NCBI GenBank assembly: GCA_018829205.1
Contig: JAHJUE010000007.1
Span: 124,001 to 188,000 of the forward strand
From: Bacteroidota bacterium
Lineage (GTDB): Bacteria; Bacteroidota; Ignavibacteria; Ignavibacteriales; Melioribacteraceae
Direction of reading: 5' to 3'
DNA: 64,000 nucleotides
Below, one piece after another: positions 16,026 to 24,670 of this stretch; positions within the stretch are counted from its first letter, which is position 1, and each line of letters begins with the position of its first letter. The notes under the pieces were generated by a model. It was given only the letters and a program-made list of their open reading frames with translations, ran no database searches and was not told the DNA's origin. The position numbers and the translations under genes were made by a program.

Positions 16026-17911
16026 GGAATGACTTCGTTTAACTTGTTCTTTAATTCATTATTTAAAAATGTTAGTCCGACTTTAAATGAAGCGTTCATC
16101 CAGCCGAATCCTTCCCGGCTGATATAATCGAATTCTGTACCAACGTTCCCGTATTCAGCGAACACTTTATGCGTGCATGATACAACGTCATATTTTTCAG
16201 GAATTGTTCCGTTATAATCTACAGCGTTTTTTAAAATTACATAAAGCCATTTATAAACAAGTCTTTCGGCTATTTCATCATAACCATAATTTTTTAATCC
16301 TTCCCAAATTAATATTTGATGCGGCGCCCAGCCGTTCGGATAATCCCATTGCTTCTGCGGCCTTTCTTCATTTATAATTCCTACCGATTCTTTTGAAGAA
16401 CCTGCAATGCCGCCGGCAAATTCCAAAAGCGGTAAAGCTTTTTTTACAAGCGTTTCCGCTTGTTCCCGAGTTGCAAGTTTAACCCATAACGGATAAAACG
16501 CTGTCGCGCTTTCAAACCCGGTTTGTTCTTCTTTAACAAAATTATAATCAAAGAAAAATCCCTTTTCTTCATTCCACATTAATACATTAATTTTTGATTT
16601 TCTTTCTTCGGCCTTTTTAAACCAGGATTCGCTGTTTTCAATTGATCCATCATATGAAATGAAGTTATTGTCAAATTCGTTTTTGATGATTTCAGCAATA
16701 TCAATTTCATATTTATAAAGCAATGAATTCAGATCAACAGTATTTAAACTTGCACTTATTTTGTCAAGCCGGTATGATGTATCATGACCGGACTCTCTAA
16801 TGCTTCTATCGTGTTTTATAAATTCTTCTATTTCGGGTTCGATTATTTCTCTGTTCAGATATTTTTTATGGTATTCTCTTATTGATATCCCAGTCTTTTC
16901 AGCAAATGGTTTTAACAATGAATCAAAATGTGTTTCTTCTGTTTCCGGCGCGAGGCCAATTCCGGCTCCGTAATATCGGCTAAGTTTATTCTTGGTTATT
17001 TTCGATCCGCTACTCCAAACTGTTTTATATTCTTTTATACAAAAGTTTAGGAGTTCCGCAAGCCATTCTTTACTTTTATTATTTTTCGGCAATTCTTTAT
17101 AAACGGCCAGAGCAAGCGAAGTTAAAAAAGGCGGCTGCGAACGAGTTAAATAATATGTTCTGTTCGCGTTTAAGATTTGTCCGTAGTGCTCAATTTCATA
17201 AACAAAATTATCGGCCATAGCTTTCGCAAGATCAACTCTTCCATCAATTATTAGCCCGAGCGATTCAAAGTAGCTATCCCATCCGTACATTTCGTTAAAT
17301 CTTCCGCCGGGCACAACAAACGGTACTCCTTCAATTTTTCCTATTTTATTTTTCTTTAAAGCAAGCGAAAGCACCCCAGGTTTCATATTAATACTGTAAA
17401 CATATTCGGGTGTTATTTTTTCGGGAAGTTTAACAACGATTATATTTATGTTCTTTATATCCGCCGCAACTTTTTTATAATATTCTAATGCGTTTAAATC
17501 TTTGAAAGGCACATATAAATAATAATCTTTTGATTCTAAGTTCGACAAACTCAGTTCAGAGGATTTTGAATCAACCAGAGCTTTTCTTATCCCGTCGGCG
17601 TCAATTCTTCTTGTTAGCCCGTCCCAGAAATACTCTTTTATCATTCTGTTTATTCTGTCAACGGGTTTTTCAAAAATATTTCCCGAATTAATATTTACAA
17701 CTTGACTGCCGCTTTCTTTAGCAAGTACAAGCTCTTGCAGTAAGTTTGATAAATAGTAAGTTCCGGCAATCTCTAAAGTAATTCCTTCGGCAGTAATTAT
17801 GTTAAATTTTTTAGGACCTTTATCTTCAATTGTTATTTTTTTGTCATTGTCTGTGTCTTCCTGCCGCAGTAAATTATTTAGAGTTTCTTGTACATTACAT
17901 GAAAATATCAT
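16004..17911 (-). CDS. treA: GH37 alpha,alpha-trehalase of fungal neutral-trehalase type, with Ca-binding N-terminal domain
   Basis: 635 residues from the ATG at 17911, which has GGAGAG seven bases upstream; a longer frame to 17977 has no ribosome binding site. Both GH37 signatures are intact: PGGRFNEMYGWDSYF (201-215) and QWDYPNGWAP (521-530). It hydrolyses trehalose to two glucoses. The N-terminus is not the usual bacterial one: EDTDNDKKITIEDKGPKKF (~18-36) matches the EF-like calcium motif of fungal neutral trehalases. The next stretch (GTYYLSNLLQELVLAK, KEYFWDGLTRRIDADGI, LPEKITPEYV, LNANRTYYLTRSQPPFL) follows the fungal sequence closely, by recall. No signal peptide, so cytoplasmic. Last gene of the alpha-glucoside locus. 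Confidence 0.92.
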   Translation of the reverse strand: MIFSCNVQETLNNLLRQEDTDNDKKITIEDKGPKKFNIITAEGITLEIAGTYYLSNLLQELVLAKESGSQVVNINSGNIFEKPVDRINRMIKEYFWDGLTRRIDADGIRKALVDSKSSELSLSNLESKDYYLYVPFKDLNALEYYKKVAADIKNINIIVVKLPEKITPEYVYSINMKPGVLSLALKKNKIGKIEGVPFVVPGGRFNEMYGWDSYFESLGLIIDGRVDLAKAMADNFVYEIEHYGQILNANRTYYLTRSQPPFLTSLALAVYKELPKNNKSKEWLAELLNFCIKEYKTVWSSGSKITKNKLSRYYGAGIGLAPETEETHFDSLLKPFAEKTGISIREYHKKYLNREIIEPEIEEFIKHDRSIRESGHDTSYRLDKISASLNTVDLNSLLYKYEIDIAEIIKNEFDNNFISYDGSIENSESWFKKAEERKSKINVLMWNEEKGFFFDYNFVKEEQTGFESATAFYPLWVKLATREQAETLVKKALPLLEFAGGIAGSSKESVGIINEERPQKQWDYPNGWAPHQILIWEGLKNYGYDEIAERLVYKWLYVILKNAVDYNGTIPEKYDVVSCTHKVFAEYGNVGTEFDYISREGFGWMNASFKVGLTFLNNELKNKLNEVIPPEKIFE

Positions 17912-18010
17912 TCTTTTACTCTCCAAAAAACTTTTTTTAATCCGCATTAAAATTAAAAAACAAAAAATTTTCAACACTGATTTTTCTATAGTGTCGTTTC
18001 AATGATGGAC

Positions 18011-18113
18011 TGTCATTCAAGCTTGTCTACCGCAGGCAGGCTTGCCTTCGGCATGCAGGTTTACCAACCGCTTTTCTCAAATAGATCACTTCGTATTTAG
18101 TTTGGCAATGACG
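18011..18113. repeat. GC-richer dispersed-type repeat with short terminal inverted repeats
   Basis: A ~100-bp island of GC-richer, non-coding sequence in AT-rich surroundings. It begins TGTCATTC and ends GGCAATGACG, giving a 6-bp terminal inverted repeat (GTCATT/AATGAC). Inside are CCGCAGGCAGGCTTGCC and GGCATGCAGG, which can pair imperfectly. It separates the trehalase gene from the GH65 gene. The layout fits a short non-autonomous or REP-like element. Copies elsewhere in the genome cannot be checked here. Confidence 0.5.
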
Positions 18114-18179
18114 GATCCAATATTTTCATTACTCAGCTATTAGATTTCGGCAAAATAAATACAGGAATGACACCAAATC

Positions 18180-20378
18180 TTAACGCGGAATTTTCTCAAG
18201 TTTATTGTCTTTTATAATTATATCATACCTTTTATTATTCAGCGTAATATTTCTTAAAATTAATTTTGTAATCTTATCCGGAAGCATCGGTTTGTATTTT
18301 TGTATTATTCCTTCATCTGTAATTCTTAATCCAGTATATCCGAAAATTATCTGCTGAAGAAACGAACCGGCACCCGTTAAGAAATTAACGGATTTGTTTT
18401 TATGAGTTTCCGAAAGAACGTTAAACGGGGGCTTTAAATATCCTTTTAGAGTTTTGTCTATTGTTAAATTAAGAAGCGAGTCGCTTCCCAATTCGGCTGC
18501 AATAATTGAAAGAAAGTTTACTCCCATCATAGCGCCCGCTCCGTGAGTTTCCAGACTTTTTACGGCATGGTTTAAATCATTGCGTTTTGTGTTTTCGGAC
18601 ATTTTCATTTGAAGAGGGAAATCCAATAAATTTACAACGCTCGACCAAAATTTAGAAGCGCCTTCGCCTGCTACTGCGCTTTCGTGTAAGGGATGAAACT
18701 CTTCTTCCTCGTTAAAAGGAATATACATTTTATCGCTTACCTTTTGCCAATCCGGGTTAACTGCAAGATTAAGAAGCTGAGATGCTTTAACGGCAAGATT
18801 TAGATTTATTTTCGCAACAGCGTTTGTATAAGTTTCATTGTTTACATCTTTTTCAGATTCACTCACGGAAATAACATTATGAATTTCATACCTGTCTTTT
18901 TGTTCATTGTATGTTATCCTTGAAAGCCAAAAGTCAGCAGTCTGTCTTATAATTTCAGCGCCGTATTTTCTTAAATAATTAGTGTCTTTTGTTGCGGAGA
19001 AATATTGCCATTGAGCAAAAGCAACATCGCCGACAACATGGTTTTCTTTTAATGCGTTTTGATATGCGAAATACGGGGTTGTTTCTTTTCCTATTTCATC
19101 AGATTCCCACGGGTACATCGCGCCATTGTAATTATTAAGTTTCGCATTTTCTTTGGCGTTTTCCAAAGTTTTATATCTAAACTTTACAAGTGATTTTGCT
19201 ATTTCAGGATGCATCAATAAAAATGGCGGGAACATATATATATCGGAATCCCAAAATATGTGTCCGTAATAGCCGGCAGTCGATAATCCCATCGGGGGAA
19301 TTCCAAAATCAGTATTCTTGTCGGCGCTGCACAATAAATAAAAAATCATCGAGCGGACAATTTTTTGAAGTTCATTGTCGCCTTCAATTATTATATCTGT
19401 ATCCCATATATTTCCCCATTTGTTTTTATGATCGGTAAAAATATTATCATACCCTAATGACAATGAGTGATTAAGATTTTTAACCGCCTCTTCGATTAAA
19501 TTTCCGCCGGCTTCAAACTCGGGAACAATAGAGACAAACTTATAGAATGTATATTTTTTCCCCGCCTCTGTATTAAATAATAATTCAACCGAAGTTGAAT
19601 TATTTTTATTATTATTAATTTTTATATCGGCATTAAAATTATTTTCACTGCAGAATATTTCGGCCGCTATTCCTGCTTTAGTAAGTCTGCCGTCTGTCTG
19701 TATCTTAGCTGTAATTCTTCCACCGCTGCCTGTTTTAAAGGCGTTTATTTCTGCCACTTCCGTAAACCCTGGATACCAGAATTTCGGCCATTCGTCAGGA
19801 TCTCCAAAGTCGTCTATTTTTTTAATAACTCCTAAATTAATCCGAACCGGTTTTGGCCTTTCCGAAATCGGAAAAATTAATTTTATTTCATCGGAAAAAT
19901 TTGGAGTCAGTTCGAACTTAATTACGGCTAAATTTTTATTGCTTCTTGAAACAAATGATGTTATGTGAATATCTGAAATTCTGTCCTTTGAATTATTCCA
20001 CCTGTAATTGGTCTCAAGATAACCGCCAAACATATTAAGGGTTTGTTTGTAATCTGTAATTTGTTCTGAATTTACATCAACATTATTAATCCATTTTTCT
20101 CCGTTAAAATAATTAATTTCATTCCATTCGGGTAAAGCGGCTATTCTGGGAATATCATTCTTACCTTCATCGTAAAAATTTATCATATACGATTCGGCAG
20201 GCGCAGTTCCAAGCCTTGATGAAGAAATACTGAAATGACCATTACCGATATATGCCGGGTAATAAGTTTGAACCTTGCCTGCTGTTAAAATAAAACCTGA
20301 GTCTTGTGAAAAAAGTACGTTTTCAACAACCAGATTAATAATGAATGAAAGCAGTAGAATTCTAAAAAGAGTTTGCAT
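18180..20378 (-). CDS. Secreted GH65 family alpha-glucoside hydrolase or phosphorylase
   Basis: 732 residues with a signal peptide (ending near LFSQDS). The N-terminal beta-sandwich (to ~290) is followed by the (alpha/alpha)6 barrel containing GYYGHIFWDSDIYMFPPFL (370-388) and NGAMYPWESDEIGKETTP, both GH65 hallmarks. The general acid Glu aligns with E507 in VISVSESEKDVNNETYTN, although the common GPDEYH sequence around it is altered to SVSESE. The secreted location and the non-phosphorylase-like active-site neighbourhood suggest a hydrolase, such as an acid-trehalase or kojibiose-hydrolase type, rather than a phosphorylase. It lies between the trehalase and the MFS carrier. Confidence 0.85.
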   Translation of the reverse strand: MQTLFRILLLSFIINLVVENVLFSQDSGFILTAGKVQTYYPAYIGNGHFSISSSRLGTAPAESYMINFYDEGKNDIPRIAALPEWNEINYFNGEKWINNVDVNSEQITDYKQTLNMFGGYLETNYRWNNSKDRISDIHITSFVSRSNKNLAVIKFELTPNFSDEIKLIFPISERPKPVRINLGVIKKIDDFGDPDEWPKFWYPGFTEVAEINAFKTGSGGRITAKIQTDGRLTKAGIAAEIFCSENNFNADIKINNNKNNSTSVELLFNTEAGKKYTFYKFVSIVPEFEAGGNLIEEAVKNLNHSLSLGYDNIFTDHKNKWGNIWDTDIIIEGDNELQKIVRSMIFYLLCSADKNTDFGIPPMGLSTAGYYGHIFWDSDIYMFPPFLLMHPEIAKSLVKFRYKTLENAKENAKLNNYNGAMYPWESDEIGKETTPYFAYQNALKENHVVGDVAFAQWQYFSATKDTNYLRKYGAEIIRQTADFWLSRITYNEQKDRYEIHNVISVSESEKDVNNETYTNAVAKINLNLAVKASQLLNLAVNPDWQKVSDKMYIPFNEEEEFHPLHESAVAGEGASKFWSSVVNLLDFPLQMKMSENTKRNDLNHAVKSLETHGAGAMMGVNFLSIIAAELGSDSLLNLTIDKTLKGYLKPPFNVLSETHKNKSVNFLTGAGSFLQQIIFGYTGLRITDEGIIQKYKPMLPDKITKLILRNITLNNKRYDIIIKDNKLEKIPR

Positions 20379-20487
20379 ATTAGACTTCTCCCAAAATCTA
20401 AAGAGGATTTGCCTTTATGTTAGATTGTAATAGCTTTATAGTTTAATACTCTTTCCATCTAAATCCCTTAGTTCTTATGAGTTACCC

Positions 20488-21711
20488 TTATAAAGTATGA
20501 TGTTCTATCGCAAATTTATCAGATAATTTTTTATAAGGAATTAAAGTGAATGCCAATAGCGCTATTGGAATTAAAGGGAAATAAAACGCGTTGTGAACGC
20601 TAAAATTTTGTGAAAAAAATCCAATTATCATTGAACCGGAAGTTCCGCCTAAAGCTGAAAAGATTATTATAAGTCCCGTCATTGAACTATGTCTTCCCTT
20701 TTCAAGTTTGCTTAAAACAATTGAACAAATTGTTGGATAAATAGGGCCTATAAAAAAACCGACCATCGAAAAAACAAAAGCAAGCGGCGGAGCCTGATAC
20801 CAATTTTCGTGTTGTTCGGATGTAAAGCCTATAGTTTGAATTAGTATTATAAACGTAAGCAGAAAGGCACCGACTAAATAAACAAGCTGGATACTTAACC
20901 ATGAAAATCGTTTTGATAAATATCCGGCTAAAAACCTGCTGGCGGCAATTGACCCGGCGTAAATACTAAGGAATGATGCGGACTGAGCCGACGTTAATTT
21001 AAATATTTCCCTGTTAAACGTAGGCAGCCAAGTTCCGAAACTTTGCTCAATCATCACATACAAAAAAGCGCAGATAATAAATACCCAAACCATCGGGTAT
21101 TTTAATAGTGCAAACATTTTTATAAAACTTGAGTCTTTTGCTCCTTCTTTTACACCGCTTTCGTCAATATTCGTAAATAACATTAATACAAGTGATATTA
21201 CGGTTAAAATAGCTATCACCCAGTAAGTATTGTTCCAGTGACTGAAACTTATCATAACCGAAAATATCAACGGTCCCACAAGTGAGCCGGTCATAAATAT
21301 TCCTTCCAGAGTATTCATAAAACCGGTATGTTCTTGCTGGTTTTTAGTAATTAAACCTACTGTTGAATAAACAGCGACTTTCATCAGCGCGAAGCTTGCG
21401 CCCGTAACGGCATATAAAACCGGGGCCGACCAATATTCCGTAACAGAAGCAATAATCATACATCCGAATGTAAGCGCAATAAGTCCGTAAATCATTGTTC
21501 TGCGATAACCGAATTTAGGAACGAACGAGGCGAGGGCAAAAGAAACAAACATAATTGTCAGATCTTTAAATGCTTCTAATGTGCCGGCTGTAATTCTGCT
21601 AACATTGTAATCTTCTATTACCTGCGCTATTACAATTCCAACAGTATTAAGGAGAATAGCCAACACAAAATAACTTAAGAAAAGCGATATTTTAATTTTC
21701 CATTTTGACAT
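20488..21711 (-). CDS. MFS transporter, TsgA/FHS-like sugar carrier
   Basis: 407 residues with 12 membrane helices. The opening (SYFVLAILLNTVGIVIAQVIEDYNVS) and LEAFKDLTIMFVSFALASFVPKFGYRRTM are typical of the TsgA/FucP-like branch of the major facilitator superfamily. GFFIGPIYPTICSIVLSKLEKGRHS is the conserved second-half loop. In context it is the likely inner-membrane importer for the sugar released by the secreted GH65 enzyme, or for trehalose, to be cleaved by the cytoplasmic trehalase. The specificity is an inference from position. It is 133 bases after the TonB-dependent receptor and 109 before GH65. Confidence 0.85.
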   Translation of the reverse strand: MSKWKIKISLFLSYFVLAILLNTVGIVIAQVIEDYNVSRITAGTLEAFKDLTIMFVSFALASFVPKFGYRRTMIYGLIALTFGCMIIASVTEYWSAPVLYAVTGASFALMKVAVYSTVGLITKNQQEHTGFMNTLEGIFMTGSLVGPLIFSVMISFSHWNNTYWVIAILTVISLVLMLFTNIDESGVKEGAKDSSFIKMFALLKYPMVWVFIICAFLYVMIEQSFGTWLPTFNREIFKLTSAQSASFLSIYAGSIAASRFLAGYLSKRFSWLSIQLVYLVGAFLLTFIILIQTIGFTSEQHENWYQAPPLAFVFSMVGFFIGPIYPTICSIVLSKLEKGRHSSMTGLIIIFSALGGTSGSMIIGFFSQNFSVHNAFYFPLIPIALLAFTLIPYKKLSDKFAIEHHTL

Positions 21712-21844
21712 TTGAGATAATCCGCAAGATTATGATATTACGCAGCACAGGCTATATCGATTATTATTTCAACTTTGCCCGTGCCGCATCAATTATCTGT
21801 TTTTAAGGTATATTAAATTCTTTCAGAAATTTTCGCCTTGTTAT

Positions 21845-24355
21845 CTAGAAATCCACGCTAATCGAGAACTTTATTGAACGTCCAAATAGAGGACGACCGT
21901 TTTTTGCTGTAGGATCGCGGGGATCACCTTCTGTTAAACCTTCTGAGTTTGTTAAATTATCACCGCTTAAGTTAAATGTTAAACCTCCGGATGTGGCAAC
22001 ATTAAGCCCGATATCTAATTTGGAATATGAATCCAGTTCATAAGAATTATCCCTGTCGTTCCAGCGTGAACCTACATATCTTAATGCACCGTACAAAGTA
22101 GCATTAAGATTATCTCCTAATTGGAAGTCATAACTTGGCGCAAGGCGGAATTGCATACTCGGTTGACGCCAGATTTTATTGCCAACTGTTTCGGGTGCAT
22201 TGGGGGACTCTGTAATTTCTCCGCTCTGCAATGTTCCTGTTAATTTAAGTCTGAATGCATCAACACTTAATCCGGCGTCTATCTCTGTTCCAAAAGTTCT
22301 TGTTTTTAATTGAGCCGCTTCAAATGTTGAACCGACACCGCCGTCATATATTTCTACTGTGTTGAAAAAACCTGTTAAGAATAGGCTGAAGATTTGATGT
22401 TCATATTTTAATCCAAGCTCAAACTGGTTAAACAAACTTGATTCAATTGTACCGTCAGTTAATGTCCCGCTCGTTAAGTTATAATTATTTCCCTCTCTAA
22501 TATTATCAAAGTTAGGATAAAACAATCCTTTCGATCCGCGGGCAAATATTCCGAAATCTGTATTGATTGCATAATTAATAGCCGCGGTTCCGGCCCAGTC
22601 GTTACCGTCTAATGAAGCTGTTAGATCTGTTACTCCGTCAGGATGTGAGCCAGCGTCTAATGTAAAATTGAGATTAAAGAAATGATATCTCGCACCGAGA
22701 TCCAGTCTAAATTTTTCATCTAACTGCCATGAATCGCCGGCATAAATTGCGAATACTCTTGCATCACCTGCTTCGTTAAGTCCGTAATTCCAGCTTCCGG
22801 CAACTTCATTGGGATCAACATCTTTTATAATGTCGCCGTTCTCAACATTTTCAACAAGAACATGATTTCCTAGAGTCCAGAAATCATTAGTTGTCCAAAA
22901 TGCTTGATAAGCTCCGATAGTAAGTTTATGGTTTTCCACATTTTTTGTTAAGCTTATATCGTTTGTTAAAGATTCCAATTGTTTTTGAACTACCCAGCTA
23001 CCGTAACTTTGAACATAACCGGAGGTAAGAGTTTTGCCTCCGACAGTTTCAATAGTACTTGCGCCGATTTTTGCCTTAAGAGCAGATACACCCATTGGAT
23101 TCCCGTTCGGCACAAAACCGTAAGTATCGGCATTACCTTTTGTATAAGAAAGGTTGTCTCTAACAGTCCAGCCACCGCCTAAATCGTAATCAAAATTTAA
23201 CCCGCTTATCGCGCCTTGCCATCCGCGTCCTCTTGAAAAATCAAAAGTAGCGCTGTCTCCCTGCGTATTTATCTGCAGCGTACGGAAACGGGTTGAATTT
23301 CCAAGAGGTGAAAATTCACCTAAATCATTACCGGTGCCCAATGCCATTGGCAGAACCCATTGACCGTGGTCATTTGTAAGTCGTGAGAATACATTCAAAA
23401 CCCCTTTATCATAAACCTTGGTAAGCTGAAATGTAATTTGCTGACCGTTTTCTGAATTAAATTGGGTGTTTCTAATTCCCGGTGAAGTTCTAAAGTACCC
23501 GCCTATCATATAGTATAATTTTTCAGAAACAGGTCCGCTTAATACGGCATCTACTCTTTGTTGTCCGTAATCTGTAGTTGCGTACTTAACCCTTCCTTTG
23601 GTTAAATCAGTTCCTTTTTTCAAATTAAAGTTTGTAGTTAATCCCGCTTCGCCGTTTGAGAAAACAGAACTTGGTCCGCCTCTCAATGCTTCTGTTGATG
23701 CGACTGTTTCATCAATACGGAAAATTGTACTTTGTTCAAAAAAAGAAAGTGTTTGAGTACCGTAAAGCGGCGCACCGTTAATCGACATAGTTACGAAAGG
23801 CGCATCACCGCCGGACGGCAATCCTCTAACCATAATATTAGCTCCTGCAACTCCGCCTGTACTTTCAGACCAAACACCTGGTACTAGATCTAATGCGGCT
23901 GCGGTACTCTGAGGCGCTAATTGTTCAAGATCAGCCGGAGAAATTGTAGTAATTGCAAAACTGGCATCTTTCTTTTTTATACCTGCACCGCCGGCAGTAC
24001 CGGTAATTACAACACCTTCCATTTGTAAAACATCTTCGGAAAGAGTAAAGTTTTGTGTTGTAGTTGTCCCGGAAACAATGGTTACCTGCGCGGTGCTTTC
24101 ACGGTATCCAATTACAGTGGCGCGAAGAATATAATTTCCGGCAGGAACTTTTTCAACTGAATAGCTGCCGTCAATATCACCGGCAGCGCCCATGGTTGTG
24201 CCGACCAAAATTATATTTGCGTATGGAACCGGGTTTCCTTTTGTATCGATAATCTTTCCGGTTATTTTTCCGCTATTCTGCGCAAAAAAGAAAACCGGGC
24301 ATAACAAAAGGAATAAAACAATTTTTTTTAATTTGTTGTAAATGCTTTTCGTCAT
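21845..24355 (-). CDS. TonB-dependent outer-membrane receptor with CarboxypepD_reg-like N-terminal domain
   Basis: 836 residues. The signal peptide ends PVFFFAQ. Residues ~29-113 are the carboxypeptidase-regulatory-like beta-sandwich (GKITGKIIDTKGNPVPYANIILVGT), next comes the plug (VVITGTAGG, LEQLAPQSTAAALDLVPGVW, EALRGGPSSVFSNGEAG), then a 22-strand barrel ending in Phe. AAGGAGTA lies five bases before the ATG. There is no SusD partner, so it acts as a single-component receptor. It leads the minus-strand run TBDR-MFS-GH65-trehalase, so an oligosaccharide such as an alpha-glucoside is a reasonable ligand guess. A -24/-12-like motif is found ~100 bases upstream. Confidence 0.92.
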   Translation of the reverse strand: MTKSIYNKLKKIVLFLLLCPVFFFAQNSGKITGKIIDTKGNPVPYANIILVGTTMGAAGDIDGSYSVEKVPAGNYILRATVIGYRESTAQVTIVSGTTTTQNFTLSEDVLQMEGVVITGTAGGAGIKKKDASFAITTISPADLEQLAPQSTAAALDLVPGVWSESTGGVAGANIMVRGLPSGGDAPFVTMSINGAPLYGTQTLSFFEQSTIFRIDETVASTEALRGGPSSVFSNGEAGLTTNFNLKKGTDLTKGRVKYATTDYGQQRVDAVLSGPVSEKLYYMIGGYFRTSPGIRNTQFNSENGQQITFQLTKVYDKGVLNVFSRLTNDHGQWVLPMALGTGNDLGEFSPLGNSTRFRTLQINTQGDSATFDFSRGRGWQGAISGLNFDYDLGGGWTVRDNLSYTKGNADTYGFVPNGNPMGVSALKAKIGASTIETVGGKTLTSGYVQSYGSWVVQKQLESLTNDISLTKNVENHKLTIGAYQAFWTTNDFWTLGNHVLVENVENGDIIKDVDPNEVAGSWNYGLNEAGDARVFAIYAGDSWQLDEKFRLDLGARYHFFNLNFTLDAGSHPDGVTDLTASLDGNDWAGTAAINYAINTDFGIFARGSKGLFYPNFDNIREGNNYNLTSGTLTDGTIESSLFNQFELGLKYEHQIFSLFLTGFFNTVEIYDGGVGSTFEAAQLKTRTFGTEIDAGLSVDAFRLKLTGTLQSGEITESPNAPETVGNKIWRQPSMQFRLAPSYDFQLGDNLNATLYGALRYVGSRWNDRDNSYELDSYSKLDIGLNVATSGGLTFNLSGDNLTNSEGLTEGDPRDPTAKNGRPLFGRSIKFSISVDF

Positions 24356-24670
24356 ATCGTTACTCCTTGTAATTTTGAAAAATATAATTATATGCGGTAA
24401 GTTTTACTATTATTTTTAACGAAATTAGTTTTTTCGAAATTCTCTTATTCTTATTTGAAGCCAATATATATGCCAACAGAACAATATTATTTCTAAGACG
24501 GACAGATTATTAAAATTTTGCTTTACGGTTATTTAGATGAATGTTTTATAACGATTTAGACTAGGAAACTATTTAGAGAGGAAGAATTAATAGCAATTTT
24601 TGCCGGATGCATATGTCTTTTGTTGTTATCAATTGCATAACATAGTTGTCAAATTGATAATTTTTGTGGG
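24356..24670. other. 315-base non-coding region upstream of the TonB receptor
   Basis: AT-rich spacer with no supported gene. The part nearest the receptor holds its ribosome binding site and a candidate -24/-12 element (24460-24475). No terminator hairpin was seen for the regulator gene ending at 24671. Confidence 0.6.
24460..24475 (-). promoter_or_regulatory. Candidate sigma-54-like -24/-12 element upstream of the TonB receptor
   Basis: Read on the minus strand: TGGCATATATATTGGC, with TGGCA and TTG at the spacing expected of -24 and -12 boxes. The base after the -12 TTG is G rather than the usual C. A start site near 24449 would give a ~94-base leader to the ATG at 24355. A sigma-54 activator gene ends ~200 bases further upstream. 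Supported only by pattern. Confidence 0.4.

Noticed and set aside
21712-21844. GGCACGGGCAAAG as a sigma-54 promoter for the MFS gene
   Set aside because: The -24 part is good but the -12 part (AAGT) fails; likely chance.
21845-24355. SusC/SusD pair
   Set aside because: The receptor is SusC-like in its N-terminal domain but no SusD lipoprotein is next to it; the neighbouring genes are an MFS carrier and a kinase cassette.
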